DNA from: Paralvinella palmiformis | Lineage: Eukaryota; Annelida; Polychaeta; Terebellida; Alvinellidae | Direction: 5' to 3' | DNA: 64,000 nt | Assembly (NCBI GenBank): GCA_025642065.1 | Contig: JAODUP010000655.1 | Coordinates: 1-64,000 of the forward strand | Shown here: positions 1-10,600 of the stretch, one piece after another | Numbering within the stretch: the stretch's first letter is position 1 | How the letters are laid out: each line of letters starts with the position of its first letter | The notes under the pieces: model-generated | Told to the model about the DNA's origin: nothing | Databases searched by the model: none | The model's input: only the letters and a program-made list of their open reading frames with translations | Position numbers and translations under genes: made by a program

Positions 1-528
1 AATAACAACATCATTTGGGAATCCCACATCTGACATGGTTTATAAATAATTTCGGCAAAATACGGCGGCAAAGATTTTTAAAAAACGCAATTTCGCTCTC
101 ATAAGATCGGTGAGTAATATTATTTTCTGCGTATAGAACAAGTATAATACAAAGATTGCCACAACTAACTAAATACTAGAATGTCTTAGCCTAAACAACC
201 ACAACCCCGCTCTTTCCACTGAATTAATTAAAAAGGGGAAAAGTCAAAGATACCCTGCGGACGTAATACACTCTGGCAGTGACCACCTTCGGGGTAGTTT
301 GGCTCCATCTTTCCGTTCTGTTCCCCTTTAGGTGGTGGGGGAGGATCCATGAACAGTCACCCAATAAAATGGACCATACTGCAAATAAGTGCTCGCATCT
401 TCGTCTGCTAAGTAATCGTTGGACCAAAAGCACAAAATACTAGCTGGCAAGTGTTTGTTGCGTCAGTGGGTGTTATTTGGGATATTCGCATCCTTCCAAT
501 CGTCATGAATCACCAATAAACATAAGGC

Positions 529-564
<36 letters not shown>

Positions 565-980
565 TCTATAAACGAATAGACTCTAGAACTTTAATCATAT
601 ATCGCAATTCTAGGCAGATAATATTTAAATTCTCTTATCTGGGCGAAATTCACCAACAATTATTCTTCATAAAGTAAACAGCTACGTTGATCGCCAAAAT
701 GAGACTTCAGGTAAACAAATGCACGTGATTATTGGATGTTTCACATATTATTTGTTGTTTATTATTTGGGCAGTACATCCTTTCATTTACCCCCTGTTGG
801 TATCTGGTGGTGACTTTTGGAAGCAAGCCCTGGAGTAACAAATTACAGGTCACTCGGATACTGTATATATTGTCTATTATTCCCATGCAGACTTGTTATT
901 TGAGTTTTATGCTTGATTTAAAGGTTATTTATAGTTTTTGATAGAATAATATTGATATTAATGTGCACTTTTGTTAACAG

Positions 981-1068
981 GTTCCCTGACAGATTATCCC
1001 GTAAAGCTGAGCTTACGGAGATGTTCGAAATGGCATCCCTGAAAGTTGAGCGAGTGCTTATGGAAGAT
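981..1068 (+). other. orphan exon-like stretch
   Basis: An open stretch bounded by an acceptor-like ...TTAACAG and a donor-like GAT|GTAAAA. In frame 2 it reads a hydrophilic, helix-prone peptide beginning FPDRLSRKAELTEMFEMA. It is 88 nt, a normal internal exon size. I do not recognise the family and see no matching neighbour exon with compatible phase; the small ATG at 698 followed by CAG|GTAAAC is in the wrong phase. It could be one exon of a plus-strand gene lying mostly left of the window, or chance. Confidence 0.22.
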
Positions 1069-1518
1069 GTAAAATGTTTGATCGATTTTTGATCTTTTGC
1101 AATATAGTTTATGCTCTTATTTACTTACTTCACGTGCATTCTGAATTAACGATTATAAGTACTTTGCCAACATAATAATCGAAGTTGATACTATATGTAT
1201 CGTTATTATGTAGGATTGAATAGTCGTAGACATTTCCTGGGGTTGATGAGCAGTTAGATGTGACATTCTACGCCTTAGCCCCGTGAACTAATTGAGTAAA
1301 ATAAGACTCCAACTGATCATTTCTCACACGGTAAACTATATTGATTAAGCCTGATCGAGAACGTTGATATAAGGGGAATTATTATCACCAAAAAAGAACC
1401 AAACCATTGTTGTTCACCTTAGAACGGTTCACGGTAAAGTAGTGATACATGTGTACTATGGACAGTTATATGGTACGCATACAAATAAAGGTACCTCACG
1501 AAGTATAATGTTGATGCC

Positions 1519-1570
1519 TACACACACACACACACACACACAGAGAGAGAGGGGGAGAGAGAGAGAGAGC
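1519..1570. repeat. compound CA/GA microsatellite
   Basis: About 12 CA units run directly into a GA-rich tract. It sits in noncoding DNA; the short frame across it is only translated repeat. Confidence 0.9.
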
Positions 1571-1740
1571 AGACTACTGAAAACAGAAATCCTTTTGAGA
1601 TTTGCTCTTTTTCAGCACGGTACAACACAGTGCAAGTTTCTTTATGGATTATAATGCAGATTCTGTGCTACTGCATCTTTTATGTGATTCATGGAACTGG
1701 AACAAGCTACGAGATTATTATAGAAAATATTTCGACTACG

Positions 1741-2100
1741 TTCCATTCTGTCAATTCCACTCAATTCCAATTCCACATCAAATTGATCAATTCCAAATGT
1801 ATCAATTTCAGTTCCGTTTTTACCGACTCTTTTACCTACTCCTTTTTACCATGAGTAGATACTCCGGGTACTTACCCCGAGTACCTACTTGGAATACCTA
1901 CTCTGAGTAGTTGATAGTCCAAGTAAGATTGTCATGGAAGAAATATTTCTGAATTAAAAAAAATAAACGGTAAATTAATTTGTGGATTTTTTTTGGTAGG
2001 AAACTTCAATTCCGATTCCAAAATTTTCAATTCCAATTCCATTTTTTTCTCTTCAAATAATCAGTTTTAATTCCAATTCCAGAATTGGAATTGATGGTCA
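1741..2100 (+). repeat. AATTCC-rich interspersed repeat, copy A
   Basis: The ends are built of many ATTCCAATTCC-like motifs. The core carries GAGTAGGTACT/CTTGGAATACCTACT-like words followed by a stretch around ATTGTCATGGAAGAAATATTTCT. The same core occurs in the opposite orientation at 15790-16090 in a UPB1 intron, so this is a dispersed family and not local low complexity. No coding capacity; probably a non-autonomous element. Confidence 0.65.
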
Positions 2101-2619
2101 AGGGTGAATGCACATGCAGAACTTTTGATCAAATTGCTGATGATTTCGTCATAAGCGACATCCGTTGTTACACACTGTTCGTCCTTCATTCCCTAGGCGG
2201 GATAGGCTATAATCAACGTACCAAGTTAATCGAATAACCTATACTGTGGTTATTGCAATCTGATAATGAAAAAGTTTGAAGACATGCCCACAATGTCACG
2301 AAGCGTTTCAACGAATACGCATAGGTTACGACAGGCAAGAGCAACAATGGTGATATTTTGCTGATAATTACAGGGTTCATCATTCCTTTTAATCCTAGAC
2401 CACCGACTTTCTCAAACTGAAAGGTTTCTATGGTGAAAGCAAGTCGACAAAGGGGATAGATACAGAAACTAAAGAAATTCGCATTATTATTATTATTATA
2501 CCAAACTTTAACTTATGAAAAACACATATATATATATAAGATATAACAAATGTAATACGATTATTTCATAACAATATATGAATAAAGTTAAACTGGGATA
2601 TATAAAACTGACTAAAAAA

Positions 2620-2770
2620 AAAAAAAATTAAACACCAAAATGGCACGAGAACAAATGCGTTTTCTGCAACTTCTTAAAAATGTTCAGTGTTTTGGATTCG
2701 CGAATGTGAGCTGGAAGTGTATCCCATAGCTTGGCTGCTGACCACTGAAATTTTCTTTATACTGTTGTTG
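2620..2770 (-). mobile_element. LINE 3' end remnant (CR1/L2-like)
   Basis: Read on the minus strand, one frame gives AAKLWDTLPAHIRESKTLNI followed by FKKLQKTHLF. This is the conserved C-terminal signature (LWN-LP--IR ... LK-HLF) of CR1/L2-type non-LTR reverse transcriptases. An A-run on the plus strand at about 2614-2626 lies just past the element's 3' end. The rest of the ORF is missing, as is normal for 5'-truncated LINE copies. Confidence 0.6.
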
Positions 2771-3102
2771 TTGCTTCTCCTTATTCTGCTATTTTTTATG
2801 TTTGTGTTCTTCTTTTTTTTTTGCTGTAGCAGAAGTACCTGAACATTTATTAGATATTTCCCTAAATATTTGTATTAGCTACTCCCTTTAATATGTAAGT
2901 AGTGTAATTGTCTTGTATAACCACATTATATATAACACAATAACTGATAGATTACCTGAAATATTGTATTTGATCTTGTATTGATTAAAGATCACAAAGG
3001 CATCTTAAGACAAACATTGCTTAGCTAAACGAGGACTACCGTTACCACTCAGACATCACATATCTAATCACAATGCACAAAGACCAGAACTGAAGTGCCT
3101 AC

Positions 3103-3142
3103 ATCAGGAATAAACCTACATACTTTGGGTATATTCCCTCAT
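3103..3142 (-). promoter_or_regulatory. SECIS element of glutathione peroxidase copy 1
   Basis: Read on the minus strand: ATGA, then GGGAATATACCC, an AAA apical motif, a short loop, GGTTTATTCC, then TGAT. The arms GGAATATACC and GGTTTATTCC pair with a single T-T mismatch. ATGA and TGAT can form the non-Watson-Crick quartet of a SECIS core, and the unpaired AA lies 12 nt after the quartet, the expected spacing. It lies about 220 nt downstream of the stop codon, where eukaryotic SECIS elements act to recode UGA. The lower helix is less clear by eye. Confidence 0.85.
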
Positions 3143-3363
3143 TCTGTGGTAAGTGACCACACCTAAACGATGTGAGCCAAAGAGGCCTCTGGACAATGAT
3201 AGATCCAGATGATATCAGTCCAGATGTATCCCCTGCTATACATCAGAAAACGTCAATCTGGGTCGCTCATCATCCGTTTTCAATATGAACTTTATCACCA
3301 TTTATTCTAGTTGCCATAGGAAAGTGCCTACTGTCTAATGTTTGTTCTGACTGTTATTGGATT

Positions 3364-4997
3364 TTAGGAGGTTCCCTTTTTAATAGGAGCCAGAATCTCG
3401 TCGATGTCACTTCGAAGGTTATCTGGGTGTACCTCTGGTTCGTATCTTTTGTATGGGGCACCACTTGTGTTGATCAGAAACTTTTCAAAGTTCCAGGTGA
3501 TGTCGTTGACACGAATTGGTGTAAAATACAATTCATCCGGGTTACCAATTAGTTCTTTTGGTGCCGGACATGCATCCTGAAAATACAAGTCAAGTTCGTA
3601 ATAAAATAAAATTAGTAATTCCATAATTAGCATAAATTACCATAAACCTTTTTATATCGGTCCACAATCGTATAGTACTTCATAATGTCAGAGCTAAACA
3701 CGAGCAAAATAAATCCTGGTAAGTCCTGACCTTCAAAAATGTGTAAAGTGGATCTTCCTTTTCCCCATTCACATCAATTTTCGCTGCCAGTTCGAACGTG
3801 TGAATAAAGTTTCCACCAGGTCGGACAAAGCGGTAGGTATAAGGGATTTCTGGATTTGTTCCTGGCTCTTGGAGAAGGAACTGGTTGCAGGGAATGGCGA
3901 CCACAGCCAGCTGATTGTCATAGTCTTGTTGTAGTGCATTGTATAAGGGCAAGTGCCAAGTGTATTCTGAAATTATATTATTTATTTCGATAAGTGTATA
4001 CAAAATAGTGGAATAAGCTAACAAAATTCATTTGGTAAATAAATAAAGTTAAATATCACAGATATATTTTATTTGTTTAGATGCAACTAAGTAATAAAAT
4101 AAAATCTTCTTCCTTTGTTCAGAACATTTTAGGCTTATTCTGTCAAATTATATTCTATTCCGTAATTCTAGTATGTATTCTTTTTATTCAGATGCTTCAC
4201 CTATAGTTAAAACTGTCTTTTGGATGTGATTTGGTTTTACAAAAATTCAAAACATCTATCTGTACATATGTGTACCTGAGTACACGCGTGCTCCTGTATC
4301 AACACATCAATTGTTTTATTGGTTCACTGAAAGAGTTTATTGTCCTCCAGTCGAGGATCTTTATTTACATAGGCAAATTATAATTCAGTGGAAAGCTCAC
4401 CCCTACATATGACATCACGTTCGAAAATAGGGTGATGGAAAATCATGAGCAAAACGTATTTATAACAAGGAAACAGTACGTACGTCACTGATGGTTTCGA
4501 GAAAAAAAGGGGGTGTAAAAAAATAATATCTGCGTTGGATAGCCATGAAAACGTAAGTTGAAAGACACCATGGGATATTTATTTCGTAGCGGTCGGCTGC
4601 ACGTTATGTTATCTAAAGGCGCTTGGACGATTGGAACCTTGTAATCATAGAAATATAGCTGTGTATTACGTACAAAAGAAAACATGAGTAAATAATTTAC
4701 AAATTTCTGTATGTGCTCCTTTGGTCGTGTCTTTAGTAGTGGGTGACCTATGCAAAATTTTGAATATTTACGATTGCTATAAGAACAATAAGAACACTTA
4801 CTTCAGAAAGATGCTGTATTGACAATTACAACTGCCTTGCCTACAAAATCAGCGAAGTGAATCGTGTCCGTCTCATTATTATGTAAGAGTGAGTAGCCGT
4901 AGATGTTGCCACTTGATTCGCATGTGGATGTGGCATTTTGTGCCCTAGTCCCGAGGGCAAGCGACACAAAGAACAGCGTCGTGCCCCAAATAATCAT
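3364..4997 (-). CDS. secreted glutathione peroxidase, selenoprotein (tandem copy 1)
   Basis: Three exons: 4802-4997, 3731-3966, 3364-3576 (minus), joining in phase to 214 residues. The enzyme reduces hydrogen peroxide and organic hydroperoxides with glutathione or another thiol. Residues 1-20 (MIIWGTTLFFVSLALGTRAQ) look like a signal peptide, so it is probably secreted, as in the GPX3/5/6 group. The catalytic tetrad is visible: Sec65 (TGA, in NTASF-U), Gln98 (CNQFLLQ), Trp172 and Asn173 (ITWNFEKF). The TGA is followed by a single base and a GTAAGT donor; the next exon restores KYTWHLPLYNA, as the family expects after the active site. The C-terminus stops at KKGTS, about 20 residues shorter than copy 2. 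A SECIS element lies in the 3' UTR. The TGA is therefore read as selenocysteine and not as a break. I cannot assign orthology to one vertebrate GPX. Confidence 0.9.
4803..4805 (-). other. selenocysteine TGA codon, copy 1
   Basis: In-frame TGA at residue 65, right after ...NTASF, where selenium-dependent glutathione peroxidases carry the active-site Sec. It is the last whole codon of exon 1; one further base precedes the intron. Confidence 0.88.
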
Positions 4998-5829
4998 TGC
5001 GGACGACTGTGCAGATTACATTTTGTGTATGCATAGGCTTAAAGATGTTGAAAACTGTGACCTCACATGATAGGCTTAAAGAAACCCTTGGCCAGTATTA
5101 AGTTTTATCTCTCAAAGTCAATAGCTCAATGATAGCATCTGCTGTTTTAAATGTATAAGACGTGTGCCGTATACGATAGTAAATGTAAGATAATTAGCAT
5201 ATGGTACTTGCAAAAATACTGCGCTGTTATAATTATACTTGAATAAAGTGAATTAGATAACAGCTAGATATTCGGTTTTGCATTGTACGTATCTTCTTAC
5301 GGGCGATCTTTAATTTACTTAACTGGTGTGATTATTTTAAGTTAGTGTCTCTATTTTCTATGTTCTTAATTTGAATTCACAGTGTGACCTATGTTGGTAT
5401 ATTAATACAAATTCCTTTGGTGCAGCTGCTGTGAATGTCTTGGTTTGTCTATTAGTTCGTTCGGGTAAAATCTTCAGAGCCTGATATTAATTACCATATA
5501 TCTAAAATGTGATATGAAGAACCTTTTAATTAATAAAAAGAAAAACAAATCCCCTTTTTAAATAAAGAAAAAACAGCTTGGTTCATTATTTGTGCTAAAA
5601 CATTATACACGTTTGTTTTCTGAAATAGAAACTTATAACGGAATCCTTAGACGGAAGATGAGTTACAATTGACTAAAATAAAATGTGTCGTATGTTATTC
5701 AAACAGCAACAAACTTGTAACAGATAAAATTAGTCCGGTATATTAAATAGTCAATAATTGGCAAACTCCTGTGCAGTTCAAATGGTGCGATTGATAAGGT
5801 TAATTATCATTAATAGTTCTTGACAAAGA

Positions 5830-6290
5830 ACACTTCATTTAATGACCAAGACCATAATACGTCCTTATCTTAAGTATGGTAATGTCACTGGGATGCTCAT
5901 TAAGAGAACTCAAGGATGCAGAAGTAATAGAGAATCTTCAGAGAAGAGCCAGCAACGAAGATGATGCCTTAAGACATGGGCTATCGTGACATATTTAGAT
6001 AGTTAAAGATGATGAATGTAAGATATAGGCTAAAGGTTTATGAGAAATATAATTAATGCGTATAAGATCATCCACAAAATAGAGTATCACGGAGATAATT
6101 AGTCCAGCACTAATTGTCATACATACACTCAAACAAATATAAACATCGATGTTACATACCAAATTGGCAGCAAATTAATTCAGAAAGAGGATGGTAACTA
6201 CATTATTGGAGCCTTCCCCCAAAAAAACAAAATAATGCAAGAATTAAGAACCAATGGGTTTCATCTATCGTTACAAAGATATTAGGATGA
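5830..6290 (+). mobile_element. possible decayed LINE RT remnant
   Basis: With several frame changes the plus strand reads fragments resembling the region after the RT catalytic core: a stretch like ENLQRRASN and, further on, AYKIIHKIEY. These resemble the conserved --E-VQRRA-- and AYKI-- words of CR1/RTE-type elements. It is heavily broken and has no intact frame. Confidence 0.35.
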
Positions 6291-6713
6291 AATATAACAC
6301 GGTAGTCTCACTATTAAGATACTAGATAGCAACATTTGAATGTAAGATTCAAAACTCAACATCCAAGATCTAGATCGCCTCCTATCGTATATATCTATAT
6401 ATTTACACAACTAATCCGTCACTTCAGTTAGTGATATATCTATTCTGTCGTTGTTTTGTCGTTGACCCCGAACCTTGTTTAATGTCATTAGAAGGTTGAA
6501 AAAAGGAAGGTTTTAGTTCGTGAAAAGCATTCGAAGTACATTCCTACCACTTATCGTCTCTCACAGTGTTAATGAGAACGGTCCCCTCCCGCGCGCATGT
6601 GTGGAAATTAAACAAAATATCCAGATGAGTGAAGGAGTTGCTAAAAATGGAAGTGTTGCAAAAGTTACCCTATCAACTAATTGTACTGAATTCTGCTACC
6701 AGTTATCATTCTC

Positions 6714-6749
<36 letters not shown>

Positions 6750-7007
6750 CAGTGATGTTTTGATGTTATAGTTAATTTCTTAAAATCGCGTCTAGATTTG
6801 AGCGATTTTCCCCTGCATCGCTGATGGAAAACGGCGTTGCAGACTTTCAAGTCGGGATTAAAATTCCAGAGTTACCTGTGTCTGTGGAAAGTTTCATCTG
6901 TTCAGTTTATTTTGTATGCCTTTTAATTAAAATCGATACATTTTCAACTATCAAACTAAGCCACACAGTCACTAGAAAATCAACAACACGGTTCGGTTTC
7001 TATGACT

Positions 7008-7013
7008 TTTAAT
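7008..7013 (-). terminator. putative poly(A) signal of glutathione peroxidase copy 2
   Basis: ATTAAA on the minus strand, just beyond the conserved 3' UTR block and about 115 nt past the SECIS. Motif only. Confidence 0.4.
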
Positions 7014-7126
7014 AATCAAGAAGGCATCTTAAGACAAACATTGCTTAGCTAAACGAGGACTACCGTTACCACTCAGACATCACAGATCTAATCACAATGC
7101 ACAAAGACCAGAACTGAATTGCCTAC

Positions 7127-7166
7127 ATCAGGAATAAACCTACATACTTTGGGTATATTCCCTCAT
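7127..7166 (-). promoter_or_regulatory. SECIS element of glutathione peroxidase copy 2
   Basis: Same ATGA / AAA / TGAT core, arms and loop as the SECIS of copy 1; the 40-nt core looks identical. It is about 190 nt downstream of the copy 2 stop. Its preservation in both duplicates supports its role in reading the TGA as selenocysteine. Confidence 0.85.
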
Positions 7167-7353
7167 TCTGTGGTAAGTGACCACACCTAAACGATGTGAG
7201 CCAAAGAGGCCTATAGAGGATGATAGATCCAGATGATATCAGTCCAGATGCATCCCCTGCTACACAACCGGACAACGTCAATCTGGATCACACATCTGCA
7301 GAATTCATAATGTCAGTGATATATATTATCTAGTAAAGATATAGGAAGGGTTT

Positions 7354-8345
7354 CTAATGTTTCTTTAACAGATGTGAGTGTTTATGCAGTTTCTGAAGAA
7401 CGTTGTCCAGTTTGTTGACGTTTCCCTTCTTATTGGGCGCCAAGAGCTCGTCAATATCACGCCGAAGGCTATCTGGATGTACTTCTGGTTCGTACCTCTT
7501 GTATGGAGCGCCATTCGTGTTGATTAGAAACTTCTCAAAGTTCCAGGTAATATCGTTGACACGAATTGGAGAAAAATACAGTTCAACCGGATTACCTATG
7601 ACTTCCTGTGGAGCCGGACATGCATCCTGAAAGTTTTTGGGGATTAGAAGAAAAAAATTATATAATTCACAATTATTTTAGATAATATATCATAAAAATA
7701 GTTCTATCCACACCCTGCTGTACAATAATTCATAATGTCAGAACTAACCCACACGAAATAATTAATAATCAACAGAGAACATAAGACTACATCCTGACCT
7801 TCAAATATGTGTAAAGTGGATCTTCCTGTTCTCCATTCACATCAATTTTCGCTGCCAGTTCGAAGGTGTGGATAAAGTTTCCACCAGGTCGGACATAACG
7901 GTAAGTGTTAGGGATTTCTGGATTTGTTCCTGGTTCCTGGAGAAGGAACTGGTTGCAGGGGATGGCAACCACAGCCAGCTGATCACCATAGTCTTGTTGC
8001 ATTGCATTGTATAAGGGCAAGTGCCAAGTGTATTCTGAAATTACGAAGCGTTTTATTTAAGCGTAGAAGTGAAATAATTTTGTGAATTTTATAGTCACGG
8101 TAGAAAATATAAATAAATGTACGCTTCCAACATTTGTGGTACTTACTTCAGAATCCAGCTGTGTTTACGATTACAATTGGTTTGCCCGTATAATCAGAGA
8201 ATCTGATCGTATCCGTTTCATTGTTATGTAGAAGTGTATAATCATAGACACTGCCAATAGTGGACTTACAGCTGGATGTGGCATTTTGTGCCCTAGCCCC
8301 GATGGCTAGGAACACACAAAGTATGGCAGTACCCCAACTAACCAT
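7354..8345 (-). CDS. secreted glutathione peroxidase, selenoprotein (tandem copy 2)
   Basis: Three exons: 8147-8345, 7799-8034, 7354-7626 (minus), in phase, 235 residues. Paralogue of the gene at 3364-4997: exon 2 is nearly identical in protein and has the same length (236 nt), while exon 1 has diverged more. The N-terminus MVSWGTAILCVFLAIGARAQ is a likely signal peptide. Catalytic residues: Sec66 (TGA after NTAGF), Gln99, Trp173, Asn174. As in copy 1, the TGA sits one base before the GTAAGT donor. The C-terminus extends past the NKKG motif by a basic, histidine-rich tail (..LQKLHKHSHLLKKH) absent from copy 1. A TATAAAA lies 43-49 bases upstream of the ATG. Same enzyme class, reduction of hydroperoxides, probably extracellular. 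The tandem arrangement and matching introns show duplication after the gene structure was set. Confidence 0.9.
8148..8150 (-). other. selenocysteine TGA codon, copy 2
   Basis: In-frame TGA at residue 66 after ...NTAGF, the active-site Sec position, followed by one base and the intron donor. Supported by the downstream SECIS and by open coding sequence after the intron. Confidence 0.88.
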
Positions 8346-8387
8346 CGTCGAGGGGTAGAGACTAAATGGTGAGAAGCGTTACCGTTG

Positions 8388-8394
8388 TTTTATA
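8388..8394 (-). promoter_or_regulatory. TATA box of glutathione peroxidase copy 2
   Basis: Minus strand reads GGTATAAAACAAC, a good TATA box, 43-49 nt upstream of the start codon. This implies a short 5' leader. Copy 1 has no equivalent motif. Confidence 0.5.
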
Positions 8395-8839
8395 CCAATT
8401 ACGATAACATCACACATTGGACTGTGATCTCTGTACTCTTCACGAGACCAGCTGTGGTTTTCGTGATCTGATGTTTATCCTAACATCAAGATAACGCTAA
8501 ATGGATCAACATTTACCAGATAAACTTAAAAGATAAAGGTTTATATCTTAATAAGAGGCTATTATAATATTATAATATTGATAGTAGTCGTTACGAAGTG
8601 TAACAGCAGAACAATTCTAGTCGTATTGAAGCAGTATTTAATTTTAATTTGGCGGGGGGGGGGAGGATTTCGCGAAAAAAAGTTGACAACAAGATTTCCT
8701 AAAACGTGCATGACTATGTACATATCGACTATAATAACCTGCTGGGATAATGCCATTAGTCCACCACAGTGTTTTAGATAGCCAACCATCCAAATGAACG
8801 GATTGTGGATAATGTGGATTGGTTGAAAAGAGAAAGGAC

Positions 8840-8875
<36 letters not shown>

Positions 8876-8876
8876 C
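8840..8876. repeat. TA/TG compound microsatellite
   Basis: (TA)12 or so running into (TG)n. Short frames crossing it on both strands are translated repeat. Confidence 0.9.
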
Positions 8877-9077
8877 ACGCGAGCACGCGCGCGATGACAT
8901 TTTGTACAGCTCCCCATCACCAACAATTCGAGTTTGAGATTTGCCACGCAAACGAAAATTGGACACTCAATTTGGGATTTCTGGCTAAAAATCTGCACAG
9001 TCCTCAGGATGGCCCAACTGTACACTTCTGGCCGACTCTGACAGCAAGATTATGATAGATATTTTTGAGTGGTTGGC

Positions 9078-9830
9078 GGACGTTTTTGCCAACGGACGTT
9101 TTCGCCTAGGAATTTTGGCCTACTATTTATTCAAAGTTGGACGTTTTGGCCAACGTTTGAAATAAAACATTAGCTAGCTGGGTGTCTAATTATTTGATTT
9201 ACAGTTATTAATATTTCTTAACTAAGAATGGATATTTTTTTAAATTCAGTTATTGGCATTTCTTAATTACATTTAAAACATGAAGCTTTCGATAATAAAA
9301 TTGAAATGTTAGGTTGACCAACTCAAATATTGTGAGATAATCTAACAAAAATTCAGGGATGGATAATATTGCTAAAAATCAATTTTTACAGAAGTTACGA
9401 AGTCTTTTGGGGAATTTTGTGTATATCTTTCTTGGATTTTTCCGGCCTAATACAAAGTTAATCTTGAATGAGAATGCCAGTAACATGAGCACACCATGTT
9501 TGTAGGGTTTCTATCAGTTTCTATATGGAGGGATCATCCTGGCCAACAAGGGTGTGAAATCTGTTGTTCCAATCCTCACATATCCTCACATATAGCATGA
9601 ATCTTGTTGTTGATGAATTGCAGTTCGTTGACCTTTCATTGTTTACCTGAAATAAGCTCTACCCTAATCTCCTCATATCTGTCCATCCTTAGTTAAGAAA
9701 TATCAATAACTGTCAATAAAATAGTTAGACATCCAGTTAATGTTTTATTTCCTACCTTGAAAAAATTGTTGGCCAGAATGTCCTGAGGCCAAAATGTCCG
9801 AGGCAAAACGTCCGTTGGCCAAAACGTCCT
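9078..9830. mobile_element. 753-bp non-autonomous DNA element with long inverted repeats
   Basis: The left end starts GGACGTTTTTGCCAACGG and the right end, reverse complemented, starts GGACGTTTTGGCCAACGG. Similarity continues inward for about 150 bp on each side, including the shared word GAAATAAAACATTA and TTTCTTAACTAAG. The termini contain several repeats of GGACGTTTTGGCC. The roughly 450-bp interior has no open frame. The structure fits a MITE or other non-autonomous cut-and-paste element; I could not define the target-site duplication. Confidence 0.7.
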
Positions 9831-10166
9831 AGATTCTGTTTTAGTTAGGATTCGATACACAGCTTGGATTGGCCTTGTCTTGGCGTACCGTGCTCACCTC
9901 AAAATGTTAGGATCACCATATAGCTCAAGAGTTCAACTAGAGTACAGCTCAACTCTAAATGGAATAATATTTCCACTAATAGACCTCGTATAAGCGGGAT
10001 ACTAGTTTAAAATAATAAGTGATATATGTTGCCATGGTCACTTGATACATCAGAGTGGTGTAATTTGTTTTCTATTTAGGTAGTGGTCGTTTGGTCATAA
10101 TTCTGTAAGAATTATAAACATCACGAAAACCTGAGCCCACGCCTTTATTATATGTAACATAAAACA

Positions 10167-10170
<4 letters not shown>

Positions 10171-10201
<31 letters not shown>

Positions 10202-10211
10202 CACACACACA
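10171..10211. repeat. GA/CA compound microsatellite
   Basis: About 13 GA units followed after AAAC by a CA tract. Confidence 0.9.
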
Positions 10212-10600
10212 TTCAAAGCTAACTGTTAATCTGCTAAATATAACACAGTTATATATAACACTATGCAAACCCGTTATTATATGACATCATAACGGTCTCT
10301 TTTCTTATTGCAATTAAGCTATTGATTTAATTATTATGTAGCTATTCATGATAGCTACCAGTCACACACATTAATTTTTGAACAGCTATAAAAATATCTT
10401 GTGAATGTCACAACTGCCTTGATCTGATCTGATTGTATAATTACCAGGCACTCCGAGTGTAGGTGATTTGCTCTTTGGAGTTTTGTTGCACAACGACTTA
10501 ATGAGGACTATTGAGACATTGCATGTGTTTTCAGTATAAAAAGTGGGTCCCTGATTTCAGTCATCTGGTCATGTCATCTGGTCAACTGGCAAGGTTTTCT

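Larger units (their letters stand above)
1..3000. other. left flank: repeats, no complete gene
   Basis: Low-complexity AT-rich DNA. It contains a (TA)n tract at 532-562, a CA tract running into a GA tract at 1519-1570, one copy of an AATTCC-rich interspersed repeat (about 1741-2100) and a LINE tail (about 2620-2770, minus). Open frames here are short and mostly translate repeats. Apart from the exon-like stretch at 981-1068 I see nothing coding. Confidence 0.6.
4998..7353. other. spacer between the glutathione peroxidase genes
   Basis: Contains the promoter side of copy 1, a doubtful LINE remnant (5830-6290), a (TA)n tract at 6716-6747, and the 3' UTR of copy 2 with its SECIS. I see no obvious TATA box upstream of copy 1. 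No further gene is visible. Confidence 0.55.

Noticed and set aside
4803..8150. In-frame TGA in both peroxidase genes as evidence of pseudogenes
   Set aside because: The TGA is at the catalytic Sec position, coding continues after the intron with all other active-site residues, and a SECIS follows each gene.
8562..9055. Overlapping frames on both strands of 78-134 codons
   Set aside because: They run through the TA/TG microsatellite (IYIYIY, TLTHTH-type peptides) and a G run; no family features.
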